From NCBI GenBank assembly GCA_017621205.1, contig JAGATQ010000020.1, positions 62,001-126,000 on the forward strand: 64,000 bases of DNA. The letters run 5' to 3'. Each line of letters begins with the position of its first letter. Positions within the stretch are counted from its first letter, which is position 1. Shown one piece after another: positions 26,949 to 35,746 of the stretch. Under the pieces are notes generated by a model. That model did no database searches and was not told the origin of the DNA. It saw nothing but the letters and a program-made list of their open reading frames with translations. This DNA comes from Lachnospira sp. GTDB taxonomy: Bacteria; Bacillota; Clostridia; Lachnospirales; Lachnospiraceae. Both the position numbers and the translations under genes were made by a program.

Positions 26949-27752
26949 ATGAGCTACGAAATGATTGCCTTAGATATTGATGGTACACTGACCAATTCCA
27001 AAAAGGAGATTACAACAGCAACACGAAATGCATTGATTAATTTACAGAAGCAGGGAAAGAAAGTGATATTAGCTTCCGGCAGACCGACTTCTGGATTACG
27101 CTCCTTTGCCGAGCTATTGCAGTTTGACATTTATGGCGGTTACCTGCTTGCCTACAATGGTGCCAAAATCATAAACTATAAAACGAAAGAAACCATTATC
27201 AACCAAACTCTGCCACAGGATATGATTCCCTTACTTCACCAGTTTGCTCTTGACAATCATGTAGGACTCATCAGCTATGAAAAGGATGGGGTTATCGCAG
27301 GCAATGGTATTGATAAATATATCGAGCTGGAGACCCGTATAAATGGAATCCCCTACAAAGAGATCACTAACTTTTCCGATTATGTGACCTTCCCGGTCAA
27401 TAAATGCCTAATGACCGGAGAAGATGCATACATGGCAGAAATGGAAGAAAAATTAAAAGAACTTTACGGTGACCGGCTAAGCATCTACCGTTCAGAAGCC
27501 TTTTTCTTAGAAATTATGCCGCAGCATGTAGATAAAGCAAACTCCCTGTCTAAGCTGCTCGAACATGAAGGATTTACCAAGGAGCAGCTCATCGCCTGTG
27601 GAGACGGATATAATGATATATCTATGATACGCTACGCAGGACTTGGTGTTGCCATGGCTAATGCCAAAGAGGAGGTTAAAAAAGAGGCAGATTATATTAC
27701 TTTAAGCAATGATGAAGATGGGGTGTTGAGGGTGATTGAGGAATTTTTTTGA
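26949..27752 (+). CDS. Cof-type HAD-superfamily phosphatase
   Basis: 267 residues from ATG 26949 (GGAG six bases upstream; a frame from 26937 lacks a site). HAD motif I ALDIDGTLTNS, motif II LASGRPTSG, cap domain ~85-190 of the C2 type, and motif IV ACGDGYNDISMIRYAG followed by GVAMANAKEEVKKEADYIT. This family dephosphorylates sugar phosphates, flavin nucleotides or pyridoxal phosphate; the substrate cannot be set from sequence. A long palindromic element starts 28 bp after the stop. Confidence 0.9.
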   Translation: MSYEMIALDIDGTLTNSKKEITTATRNALINLQKQGKKVILASGRPTSGLRSFAELLQFDIYGGYLLAYNGAKIINYKTKETIINQTLPQDMIPLLHQFALDNHVGLISYEKDGVIAGNGIDKYIELETRINGIPYKEITNFSDYVTFPVNKCLMTGEDAYMAEMEEKLKELYGDRLSIYRSEAFFLEIMPQHVDKANSLSKLLEHEGFTKEQLIACGDGYNDISMIRYAGLGVAMANAKEEVKKEADYITLSNDEDGVLRVIEEFF

Positions 27753-27780
27753 GTTATTGGTTTGTATGTATGGGTTATAT

Positions 27781-28018
27781 GGCATGGGCGGGGGACATAC
27801 TATATTATTTGTTCCGTTGTTCGGGGATAAGTATTTCTAAGATATTCCTGTAAGGCAGTATAAGCTGCCGCAAGCGACGCACATTCGCCATCCATGGCTC
27901 AGGGTGCGTCTTTTCGGGACATCCAGTCCCGAAATTGCTGGTTGTCAAGGAGGAATATCAAGAAATACAAATTCCCTGTCAAAGTCACAAATAATATAGT
28001 ATATCCCCCGCCCATGCC
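27781..28018. mobile_element. 238-bp palindromic MITE-like element
   Basis: 32-bp terminal inverted repeats, starting GGCATGGGCGGGGG (27781-27812) and ending CCCCCGCCCATGCC (27987-28018), differ at one position. Inside them weaker arms continue (GTATTTCTAAGATATTCCT against AGGAATATCAAGAAATAC). The centre has its own hairpins: GACGCAC...GTGCGTC and TCGGGACATCCAGTCCCGA. No coding frame inside. It fills the gap after the Cof-type gene, together with the terminator at 28075-28134. Confidence 0.75.
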
Positions 28019-28074
28019 CCTCCAAGCAAATGCAAACCACAATAATTAAATTTTTTAACATAAAATTGGGTGTT

Positions 28075-28134
28075 AAAAAAAGAACTTAACTGCAACTTCA
28101 AGAAGGGGCATAAAACTGCAAAAAGTTCTTTTTT
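28075..28134. terminator. Bidirectional hairpin terminator
   Basis: AAAAAAAGAACTT (28075-28087) pairs with AAGTTCTTTTTT (28123-28134). An inner AACTGCA/TGCA pairing is possible. T-runs on both strands suit the convergent Cof-type gene and the esterase gene at 28160. Confidence 0.65.
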
Positions 28135-28159
28135 ACAATACCTAAATATGTAGAATCCC

Positions 28160-29755
28160 CTACATCCCAAAGGGTATCAGAGGAATGCCCTGTTTATTAT
28201 ACAGATTACAACAAATAAAATCCTTCTGCCCATACTGTACTGCCATTGGACTAGGCACATCCCTGCTGCTCAATATAACAAAGCTTCGTTCCACCACTGC
28301 ATCTGCTGGATAAAAAATACCATCCGTTCCAGCAATCTCAAAGCCACTAATTGCAACCTCCTTTTCCCTCGCCTCATCTACAGTAATCAAGTTGGGCTCT
28401 TCCCCCTGTTTCGCTTCATTAATCATGAATCCCCCTGCCATCTCATCAAAATAGACTGTCAGTGTTCCAGCCTCCATAAAATAACCTGCATATTTCATCG
28501 GCCTCACCTCTTCCTTTTCATCGTATATTGTACTATAGGTCATCCTTCCCAAACGTAATCCTGGTGTTTTTTTATCAATCGGATGAATGTTATCATATTC
28601 TCCTAAATCACAAAGAGGCACCAACGTAACATTGGAAACTTTTTGTGACACCATCTCCTGTGCCCTGCGGATTCCCGTAAAATATCCCTGCTCCTCTAAT
28701 CCTTTTTCCAAAAACATGGGAAGCTGCATAATTACAAAGGGAAGCTCTTTTTGGAATATTTCTCTCCACTCCGCAATCAGATGGGTTAACATCGCTTCAT
28801 ATCTTGGGGAGCGTGGACCATCCTCCTCCCCTTGATAAAACCAAACACCTTTCATCGTATAGGGTGTCAGCTTTGTCAACATCGTTTCATACAGTCCTCC
28901 CGGACGGTACGGCGACAACCAGCCCTGTGGCTCTGGCCATGGGTATGGTCCAGCCAGTTCATTTAGCTGTTCCCCACTCAAGGACTCTCCCCGCTCACTG
29001 GCCTCTTCCAAAAGACGTTTTGTGAGTTCCTGATACTCCTGCAATGTCTTTTTATATTCCTCCATCTCTTCCAGATATTCCTCATTGGTCTTATCCTTCA
29101 CCAGTTCCTCATATTGTTTCACATACCATGCTCCATCTGCAAAAGAATTCAGGTATGATTTATCCATCCAACAGGAAATGGAAGTTCCTCCATGATTACA
29201 GTTAATAATACCAACCGGAACCGAAAGCTGTCTGGCAAGCTCTTTTGCCGCAAAATATCCAACTGCCGATAACCTTCTGGCATCCTCTTCTACAACACTG
29301 TGCCAACAGGCGGCTTCCTCCCGCTTCTTTGCTTCCTCGCTTTCATAACCCATTTTCTCTGCGAAATAATAATAGACACCCTGCTCTTCACCCTGCTCTC
29401 GCATCTCCTTCAGGCTCATAAGCTCCGACACCCCTTGTTTGGCATTTTGCAGTTCAAACTCCATATTGGACTGCCCTGCCGCCATCCAGACCTCCCCATA
29501 GCGTACATTGAAAAACTGTTTAGTACTGCCGCTCTCTAATTCTGAAACAATTAGTGTCACAGAAGCTCCTGCATCCTGAGAAGGAAGCTTAGCAAAAAAT
29601 TCTCCATCTTTTGAAGCAGCTACTACGACTTCTATATTCCGTTCCGGTACAGCAACCTTAACTCTGCTTTGGGGGGCTGCCTTTCCAAAAACAGCCACTG
29701 GTTCTCCTCTTTGCAATACCATATTATCACTAAATATCCGATTCATCTGAATCAT
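28160..29755 (-). CDS. SGNH-type sialate O-acetylesterase
   Basis: 531 residues. The catalytic Ser is in the block-I motif AAGQSNMEFEL (~100), GVWFYQGEEDG (~308) gives the Gly/Asn-type oxyanion block, and the Asp-x-x-His pair is in GEYDNIHP (~395). An N-terminal beta domain (~1-90) precedes the hydrolase, and a C-terminal beta region follows (~430-531). The family removes O-acetyl groups from sialic acids or plant cell-wall sugars. No signal peptide is seen, so it likely acts on imported oligosaccharides in the cytoplasm. ATG overlaps the phosphoesterase stop (29752-29755), so the two genes are coupled. Confidence 0.85.
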   Translation of the reverse strand: MIQMNRIFSDNMVLQRGEPVAVFGKAAPQSRVKVAVPERNIEVVVAASKDGEFFAKLPSQDAGASVTLIVSELESGSTKQFFNVRYGEVWMAAGQSNMEFELQNAKQGVSELMSLKEMREQGEEQGVYYYFAEKMGYESEEAKKREEAACWHSVVEEDARRLSAVGYFAAKELARQLSVPVGIINCNHGGTSISCWMDKSYLNSFADGAWYVKQYEELVKDKTNEEYLEEMEEYKKTLQEYQELTKRLLEEASERGESLSGEQLNELAGPYPWPEPQGWLSPYRPGGLYETMLTKLTPYTMKGVWFYQGEEDGPRSPRYEAMLTHLIAEWREIFQKELPFVIMQLPMFLEKGLEEQGYFTGIRRAQEMVSQKVSNVTLVPLCDLGEYDNIHPIDKKTPGLRLGRMTYSTIYDEKEEVRPMKYAGYFMEAGTLTVYFDEMAGGFMINEAKQGEEPNLITVDEAREKEVAISGFEIAGTDGIFYPADAVVERSFVILSSRDVPSPMAVQYGQKDFICCNLYNKQGIPLIPFGM

Positions 29756-30363
29756 GCCTTTTTCTCCTCTTCATCATATTCAATAATATAACGCTCAAAT
29801 GCATTAATTACTCTTGTGTCCTTATATACCCGCTCCCGTTTATTATTCATACCATAGTTCATATGAATGTGTCCATGGACAAAATACTTCGGAATATACT
29901 TGTCCATCAAATCAACAAATGCCTCAAAGCCTTCGTGTACCCTATCTTCCCCGTCATACACATGATATGCTGGAGCATGTGTCAACAATATATCAAAGCC
30001 TTTTCTACGTTTCAATTTCCACCATAGCCTTCTCACACGAAGCTTCATTTCCTTCTGGGTAAATTGATAGTTTCCCGGCTTATAACGAATCGAACCTCCA
30101 AGTCCTAAAATGCGGATACCATGATACACATAAATATCATCTTCAATGCAAATACAGCCATCCGGTGGTGTTTCATCATAGCAGTCATCATGATTCCCAT
30201 GCACATAGAGAATCGGCACCTTAGCATAAGTTGCAAGAAAAGACAGATATTCTGGTTTTAGGTCACCTGCCGAAAGAATCAAATCGATTCCATCCAACTT
30301 ATCTTTACTAAAAAAATCCCAGTAATATTTTGATTCTTCATCTGCCAATACTAATATTCTCAT
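29752..30363 (-). CDS. Calcineurin-like metallophosphoesterase
   Basis: 203 residues. The metal-binding motifs are in order but the first is reduced: LVLADEESKYYW takes the place of the usual DxH; then SAGDLK, the canonical VHGNHDDCYDE, LTHAPAYH and FVHGHIHMNYG. Proteins of this size act on phosphodiesters or nucleotides in the cytoplasm. The natural substrate is unknown. AGGAGGG site before ATG 30363. It lies 38 bp after the ParB-like/BMP fusion gene and overlaps the esterase gene by 4 bp. Confidence 0.85.
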   Translation of the reverse strand: MRILVLADEESKYYWDFFSKDKLDGIDLILSAGDLKPEYLSFLATYAKVPILYVHGNHDDCYDETPPDGCICIEDDIYVYHGIRILGLGGSIRYKPGNYQFTQKEMKLRVRRLWWKLKRRKGFDILLTHAPAYHVYDGEDRVHEGFEAFVDLMDKYIPKYFVHGHIHMNYGMNNKRERVYKDTRVINAFERYIIEYDEEEKKA

Positions 30364-30400
30364 GAAGTTCTACCCTCCTGCTTAAGGTATATCCATTCTT

Positions 30401-32341
30401 CTATTGCTCACCCGCAGAGACTTCCGTCTCTTCCTTGTTAACTCCGACAATCTCTACCACTGGGCGAAACCTGCTTTCCAAGTCCGCAAGCTTTGGAATC
30501 TCCCCCACAACATTATCCAGAAGCCAGTCCATCTCCATAATTTCTTCCGGGGACATCGTTCTCTCCTTCTCATTTTTGACATTGCCCTTCTGGTCAAGCA
30601 ATTCATGGGAAAAAGGATGGAAGACATCTTTTATAATTGCATCCTTCATCATTTCCACCAAACGGCTTGTTTCCAAAGGTACATTTTTTGAACAAATCAA
30701 ATCGATTACCCCGGCAGAGATACCCCACCAGTAATTGTATGCCTTAGCACTCTCATCACCATCTCGCTTCCACGAACCACTCAAAATACTCTGTATAAGC
30801 TTTTCATAAAATACTCCCCAGTGAAATACTGGCATTGCCATATTGACCGGACCTTCCATACCGCGATAAAATAGTCCGAATTCTCTTGACGGACTTTCGG
30901 GAGTAATCAAATCCTGTCCAGCCAGATAGCGGACATTGTTTTTGATAAAAACATCAATCATATCGGAATCCTTGACCGTCGACCATTGCAAAAATACGCG
31001 TGCTCGCGGATTCACCATCTTAGCCCCCAGAGCAAAGGCATTGATATTGGCAATGGCACCGTATATCGGATAGTCTGCGATATAACCGATATTATCATTC
31101 TCCGCCATTGCACCTGCTATCATTCCTGTCAGAAACTTCGCCTCATACATCCTGCCATAGTAGGTACGAATATAGCGGTGAGGTGTGTTCAAAGAACAGT
31201 TAAGCATCTTCACCTCCGGGTGCTCAACAGCCGCCTTTAATGTCGCATCCATTAGCTGTGGGGTAACCGTAAATATCACATCAGCTCCATCGCTGATAAT
31301 CTCCTCCAGCCGCTCTGCCGCCTTATCCCCTGATTCAGTAATCACTATTGGTACTGCTTCCAGCTCTTGTGGAAAATGTTCCTCCAGATACAACCGCCCC
31401 AGTTCATGAGCATATATCCAGTCAGACTGTTCCGGTGTTTTATTATAAACAAAGACTGCCTTATATTTCTTTTCCCTGCTCGGCAGCAGATAATTGAGAA
31501 TCTTTTTATTAATATGCTCCTTTTTCTCTGCCTTGGGGTTCATAACCAAGTCAACCTGCTCACCCTGTGTCAGCATAATAAACTCATTCCAGATTTTGAC
31601 TACGTTATCTTCCATCTGACCAGAGGTCATCTCTTTCATCTTATCAAAGCCATAAAAAGTTAAAAATGAAACCATGGCATCACCAGATTTAATCGGCAGC
31701 TTAGAACCACCCTTGCTCTTAAACACCTTGCGAAACCGCTTAAACGCCGAGTTAAATTCCATTCGTTTATCACTATCCCACGGTTCAGTCCCACCAGTCA
31801 GCTCTAGCACCTTATTAAAAAAACCCAGCCTTGAAACATAAAAAGAATTAATTCCAGTAATTTCATAAAAATCTAAGAATTCATAATAAATCTTATTTTC
31901 CAAATCATCTGTACGCTTCGGCACCTTGCGGGTCACATTACCCATAATGGTAACCGCATCATAAAATTTCATGACACTGACTCTCTTGTTCCCTTCCACC
32001 ACATAAAAACGATTTAAATATTCATACACCTTAATCGGGTCTCTAATTCCCTCCTCAACCTGTGCATCACTAAGGCTCGCCCATTTTGCACTAAACTCCG
32101 AGCCATACTCAAGCAAGGGCATAAAATTTCTAGCAAATGCCTGTGTACGTCCGGCAGTACTCGTACCCACAATACGATTCAAGGGAAGCTCCACCAATCC
32201 TAAATTAACTTCCTTCTCTATCTCCACATGCTTTAATATTTCATCCAAGACAGGAAGATAGGGATACTCTCCATTGCTGATAGCATTGCGGTACTCCTTA
32301 TTTCCCAGCTTTAATGCGTCCATATAATCGTAGACTGACAT
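30401..32341 (-). CDS. ParB-like / BMP (PnrA-type) ligand-binding fusion protein
   Basis: 646 residues without signal peptide or lipobox. Residues ~40-140 resemble a ParB-type nuclease/CTPase fold (VELPLNRIVGTSTAGRTQAF, then DPIKVYEYLNRFYVVEGNKR with VSVMKFYDA). A helical middle (~150-290) follows. Residues ~295-570 are a BMP-family binding domain, normally the periplasmic receptor for nucleosides (AVFVYNKTPEQSDW, SDGADVIFTVTPQ, AKFLTGMIAGAMAENDNIGYI, YYWWG-like end). Losing export and gaining a ParB-like part suggests a cytoplasmic nucleoside-type sensor or enzyme. Family members are annotated as BMP transporters, which is probably misleading here. Confidence 0.75.
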   Translation of the reverse strand: MSVYDYMDALKLGNKEYRNAISNGEYPYLPVLDEILKHVEIEKEVNLGLVELPLNRIVGTSTAGRTQAFARNFMPLLEYGSEFSAKWASLSDAQVEEGIRDPIKVYEYLNRFYVVEGNKRVSVMKFYDAVTIMGNVTRKVPKRTDDLENKIYYEFLDFYEITGINSFYVSRLGFFNKVLELTGGTEPWDSDKRMEFNSAFKRFRKVFKSKGGSKLPIKSGDAMVSFLTFYGFDKMKEMTSGQMEDNVVKIWNEFIMLTQGEQVDLVMNPKAEKKEHINKKILNYLLPSREKKYKAVFVYNKTPEQSDWIYAHELGRLYLEEHFPQELEAVPIVITESGDKAAERLEEIISDGADVIFTVTPQLMDATLKAAVEHPEVKMLNCSLNTPHRYIRTYYGRMYEAKFLTGMIAGAMAENDNIGYIADYPIYGAIANINAFALGAKMVNPRARVFLQWSTVKDSDMIDVFIKNNVRYLAGQDLITPESPSREFGLFYRGMEGPVNMAMPVFHWGVFYEKLIQSILSGSWKRDGDESAKAYNYWWGISAGVIDLICSKNVPLETSRLVEMMKDAIIKDVFHPFSHELLDQKGNVKNEKERTMSPEEIMEMDWLLDNVVGEIPKLADLESRFRPVVEIVGVNKEETEVSAGEQ

Positions 32342-32394
32342 AATAAACTCCTTTCCGGTAAAGGTTTTAGATAGCTAAATTATTAGTAAGCCCC

Positions 32395-32619
32395 GTTGTA
32401 TCATATAGATAATGTTGCTGCAGGGCACGCTTTCGCTACTTGTCGCTCGTAGCGGTACATAGCATGACAAAATACGTCATGCAAGTACCGACGGCTTCAA
32501 AACATGTAACCAATTTGCGTAGCAAATTGATTGCCTACTTGCCCGCCCATCTGCGAAGCAGATTCTGATGCGGGCAATACCAGAACACCCTGTCATCAAC
32601 ATTATCTATATGGTACAAC
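32395..32619. mobile_element. 225-bp palindromic element carrying a 72-nt structured module
   Basis: Terminal inverted repeats of 23 bp (32395-32417 starting GTTGTATCATATAG, and 32597-32619) differ at one base. Inside, 32425-32496 (starting GCACGCTTTCGCTAC, ending ACCGACGGCT) is the module also found inverted at 32741-32812. Two further hairpins follow: CAATTTGC-GTA-GCAAATTG and TTGCCCGC...GCGGGCAA enclosing ATCTGC-GAA-GCAGAT. No coding frame. Sits upstream of the ParB-like/BMP gene, in a 550-bp gap that otherwise holds only the second element. Confidence 0.75.
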
Positions 32620-32701
32620 TCGAGTCTAATAAAAGCGAGCTTTGTAATTATCTAAAAATCTTTACTAGGTGATTGCTAACTAATAATAATGCGTTCGGGT
32701 T

Positions 32702-32840
32702 GTTGTACAAAATGTGTTATCTATAAGCAGTGCACTTTGGAGCCGTCGGTACTTGGGTGTCGTCCTTTGACACCCTATGTACCGTTACGAGCGACAAGTA
32801 GCGAAAGCGTGCCTGCGTTAGATAATACATTTTGTACAAC
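32702..32840. mobile_element. 139-bp palindromic element, inverted partner of 32395-32619
   Basis: Terminal inverted repeats begin GTTGTACAAAATGT and end ACATTTTGTACAAC. The 72-nt module lies at 32741-32812 in opposite orientation to that at 32425-32496. Both modules fold as CGGTAC/GTACCG around an inner 7-bp stem. The inner stem is GCATGAC/GTCATGC in one and GGGTGTC/GACACCC in the other, so paired positions change together. This element is the shorter form without the two extra hairpins. Confidence 0.75.
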
Positions 32841-32894
32841 TTCATAAACCTAGATTACTCATTTACCAATTACTTACAAGCCTGTATTAAGTAA

Positions 32895-34031
32895 TTACAA
32901 CTCAAGCAATTGTACAATTCGTTCTACAGACCGTCCATCCGTATACTGATAAGTGTCTTCTATAAATTGTGACAAATGGTATCGTTCATCATATTCTGTA
33001 AACGGCATATCAAGCAGCGGCCTAATCTGTTGTAAAAGGGCGTCCTCTTCCCTTACCACAGGTCCCGGCACATAGCTTTCATAATCCCAGTAAAAGCCTC
33101 TGCCTGTCTCTTCAAATTCCTTTAAATCATAAGCAAAAAATATCATGGGACGCTTCAGGGCGGCATATTCAAATACAATGGATGAATAGTCACTTATCAA
33201 GAGGGTCGTGGCAAACAGCAGCGTGTTCAGACTTTTGTAGCTGCTAAAATCAACCACTGTTTTTTCATCAGAGGATAAATGGTAATTCCTTGCTACAAAG
33301 GGGTGAAGCCGCAGACCTAACACTACATCCTCCGGCAGCTTCCCTGCAAATGCCTCCACATCCATGGCAAGCTTAGGGTTTTCGACCTGCCAATCGCGAA
33401 ACGTCGGGGCATAAAGCACCAACCGTTTTCCCTTTAGCTGAGGATATTCTTTGTAAAACTGTTGAAGCTGTGTCAGCTGTCTTTCCTTCTGAAAAAACAC
33501 ATCAGAGCGGGGCATCCCTGTAATATGCACCTTCGCTTCTCCCATGGAAAAGCTCTTCTGATAGATTCTCTTCGTGGTTTTCGAGCTGACAATTAAATGT
33601 GTATTATTCTGGTTTGCCAAATATTCCAGTTCTTTTAAATGTCCTGTATTGGCATCCGCACCAATTTTTTTAATGACGCCTGTCCCATGCCATAGCTGTA
33701 CTACCTTTACCTTGCTGCGAAAGTGGATATATGCCATAGGCAGAAACATATTATCAAGAAATACATAGCTGCTGCGTGCCAGCCGATACGAATCCACCAC
33801 AAAAAAATGCCACATTTTACGAAGAGAATGTCCAAAATAGGTATCCAACCGTTTAAGCTCGTAAAAACGGTATCCCTTGTTAAATCCCCCAATATAATCC
33901 CGCAGTACAGCCACATTCCCTTCTGGTCCGGCATCGTGGGTCATCACAAGAAATATTTGTTTTTTTTTCAAGGGCAACATGCAAAAAATGCGATAAAGAA
34001 TCGCAAATATCTTATATCCTAATTCCTTCAT
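32895..34031 (-). CDS. CDP-glycerol glycerophosphotransferase (TagB/TagF-like)
   Basis: 378 residues. The Glyphos_transf domain fills residues ~50-375: FLDNMFLPMAYIHFR, VVQLWHGTGVIKKIGAD with the conserved LWHGTG His, VLYAPTFRDWQ and ISDYSSIVFEYAALKRPMIFF. It transfers glycerol phosphate from CDP-glycerol to a growing polymer or its primer at the inner membrane face. Last gene of the polymer operon, 31 bp after a paralogue. Size fits a TagB-type primase or a single-glycerophosphate transferase rather than the longer TagF polymerase. Start follows GAAGGAGAG. Confidence 0.85.
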   Translation of the reverse strand: MKELGYKIFAILYRIFCMLPLKKKQIFLVMTHDAGPEGNVAVLRDYIGGFNKGYRFYELKRLDTYFGHSLRKMWHFFVVDSYRLARSSYVFLDNMFLPMAYIHFRSKVKVVQLWHGTGVIKKIGADANTGHLKELEYLANQNNTHLIVSSKTTKRIYQKSFSMGEAKVHITGMPRSDVFFQKERQLTQLQQFYKEYPQLKGKRLVLYAPTFRDWQVENPKLAMDVEAFAGKLPEDVVLGLRLHPFVARNYHLSSDEKTVVDFSSYKSLNTLLFATTLLISDYSSIVFEYAALKRPMIFFAYDLKEFEETGRGFYWDYESYVPGPVVREEDALLQQIRPLLDMPFTEYDERYHLSQFIEDTYQYTDGRSVERIVQLLEL

Positions 34032-34062
34032 CGCATTCTCTCCTTCATTAAATTATAGGAAC

Positions 34063-35250
34063 TCAACTCTGCTTCAATTTTTTTTCAATTAAGCGTACCA
34101 CCTTTTTGGATGCGTTACCATCATCCGCATGGTTATAAGTATCCGTAAATATCTGGTATCTGTCTTCCCATTCCTTAGCATCATACTGCAAAATAGAATC
34201 CGCAAGCTCCCCCGTCGTTTTCACAATTGGTCCCGGCGCAGTAGCAAGAAAATCGAAATAAAAACCCCTAAGGTTATTTTTATAATTCTCAATATCATAA
34301 GCAAAAAAGAACATCGGACGCTTCAACAGACTGTAATCAAACATTACGGAGGAATAATCTGTAATCAGTATATCAGAAACAAGATACAAGTCCGCAATAT
34401 CCTGATGCTGGTTAAATTCATAGATAAATCCCTGATATCTGCTCCAGTCAATATTGTCCTTTACCAGATAATGGAACTTCACAATCATCACATACTCATC
34501 GGATAACTGCTGCTTCATTAAATCATAATCCATATCACTGGCAAATTTGTAAATGCTTTTCTCATAATACTGATCGTCTCTCCATGTCGGTGCATATAAT
34601 ATAATCTTTTTGTCTAGAGGCAGTCCTAACCTCTTTTTAATCTTCTTGATAGCTGCATCATTATTTCTGGCAAAAAGCACATCATTTCTTGGATACCCAA
34701 TCTCAAGCATCTCCTTATGAAAATCAAAACAGCGACGGAACGTCTCTGTCGAAAACGCATTCTGCGAAATCAGATAGTCCCACGTCCTCGTGTTGGCAGT
34801 AAAATTATCATGATATTTCTGCACATCCGTACTGCCTCCCATGCTCAGCACATCCATATCGAGTGCCAGCTTTTTTAATGGTGTTCCATGCCATGTCTGT
34901 ATATAGGTATTGCCTTTGCGCTTTTTGAGCCATTTTGGCATACGGCTGTCAGAAACCCATACCTTGGCAACTGCCATATAATAAAGATACTTTAGCCGGG
35001 TACGCCGAACCTTAATAACTCGTCCCGGAATTGCTTCTTTTACGTTCTCCACTGACCAGACGATTCTATATTGGCGGTCTAATCCCTGTTTTACCATCTC
35101 TTCGTAGATGGCTTTCGCATTGCCACTATAATTCCGGCCTACATTGGACTCAAATACTACTACATCCTTAGAAAGCGGCAGTATCCTAGCCATAATAGCA
35201 TAGCCAAGCAGTGCTAGTCTACGTAAGACTCTCTTTACCCTTTGTTTCAT
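34063..35250 (-). CDS. CDP-glycerol glycerophosphotransferase (second paralogue)
   Basis: 395 residues with a basic N-terminus and a weak membrane-binding stretch (LRRLALLGYAIMARILPL). Motifs: VWVSDSRMPKWLKKRKGN, YIQTWHGTPLKKLALD (catalytic WHGT), IILYAPTWRDDQYYEKS and ILITDYSSVMFDYSLLKRPMF. The TDYSSV block binds the CDP phosphate in TagF. It lies 21 bp downstream of the TagD cytidylyltransferase gene. With three glycerophosphotransferase domains in the operon, one may prime, one extend and one decorate the chain (inference). Confidence 0.88.
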   Translation of the reverse strand: MKQRVKRVLRRLALLGYAIMARILPLSKDVVVFESNVGRNYSGNAKAIYEEMVKQGLDRQYRIVWSVENVKEAIPGRVIKVRRTRLKYLYYMAVAKVWVSDSRMPKWLKKRKGNTYIQTWHGTPLKKLALDMDVLSMGGSTDVQKYHDNFTANTRTWDYLISQNAFSTETFRRCFDFHKEMLEIGYPRNDVLFARNNDAAIKKIKKRLGLPLDKKIILYAPTWRDDQYYEKSIYKFASDMDYDLMKQQLSDEYVMIVKFHYLVKDNIDWSRYQGFIYEFNQHQDIADLYLVSDILITDYSSVMFDYSLLKRPMFFFAYDIENYKNNLRGFYFDFLATAPGPIVKTTGELADSILQYDAKEWEDRYQIFTDTYNHADDGNASKKVVRLIEKKLKQS

Positions 35251-35271
35251 TCCATTGTGCCTCCGGTAAAT

Positions 35272-35670
35272 CTATTTTTGATTCTCAAGCTTTAAATCGC
35301 CTTTAATCTTAGTAGTAGAAATTCCCTCCGTTCGAGGAAGATATACTACCTCACAGTAATCCTTTAAAAAGTCAAACTTACCAGTCCAATCATGTCCCAT
35401 AACAAACACATCAATATTATTATCCTGTACATCCGATATCTTCTGCTCCCAGTTATACTCTGGAATTACCTCATCCACATACTTGATTGCCTCTAATATT
35501 ATCTTGCGGTCCTCATAGGAATAATACGCCTTCTTTCCCTTCAGTGCATTAAATTCATCCGAGGACAATACCACCAGCAGATAATCACCTAACTCCTTTG
35601 CTCTTCTCAGCAGATTAATATGCCCTACATGCAGCAAATCAAATGTTCCATAAGTAATAACCTTCTTCAT
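35272..35670 (-). CDS. tagD: Glycerol-3-phosphate cytidylyltransferase
   Basis: 132 residues, exactly the family size. It makes CDP-glycerol from CTP and glycerol-3-phosphate. The nucleotidyltransferase motifs are intact: GTFDLLHVGHINLL (HxGH) at ~8-21, the basic RTEGISTTKI at ~115-124 (R-x-x-G-I-S-T-T), and VMGHDWTGKFD. It supplies donor for the glycerophosphotransferases encoded beside it. GGAGG before ATG. Confidence 0.95.
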   Translation of the reverse strand: MKKVITYGTFDLLHVGHINLLRRAKELGDYLLVVLSSDEFNALKGKKAYYSYEDRKIILEAIKYVDEVIPEYNWEQKISDVQDNNIDVFVMGHDWTGKFDFLKDYCEVVYLPRTEGISTTKIKGDLKLENQK

Positions 35671-35746
35671 TCTTTACCTCCTTATCACTGCCAAGCGGGC
35701 AGCCTATACGTTCTTTTTCATCTCTTAAGCACATCGTGAATGTCTG

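Noticed and set aside
32395-32840. CRISPR-like array
   Set aside because: Only two inverted copies of the module and no regularly spaced direct repeats or unique spacers; no cas genes in the window.
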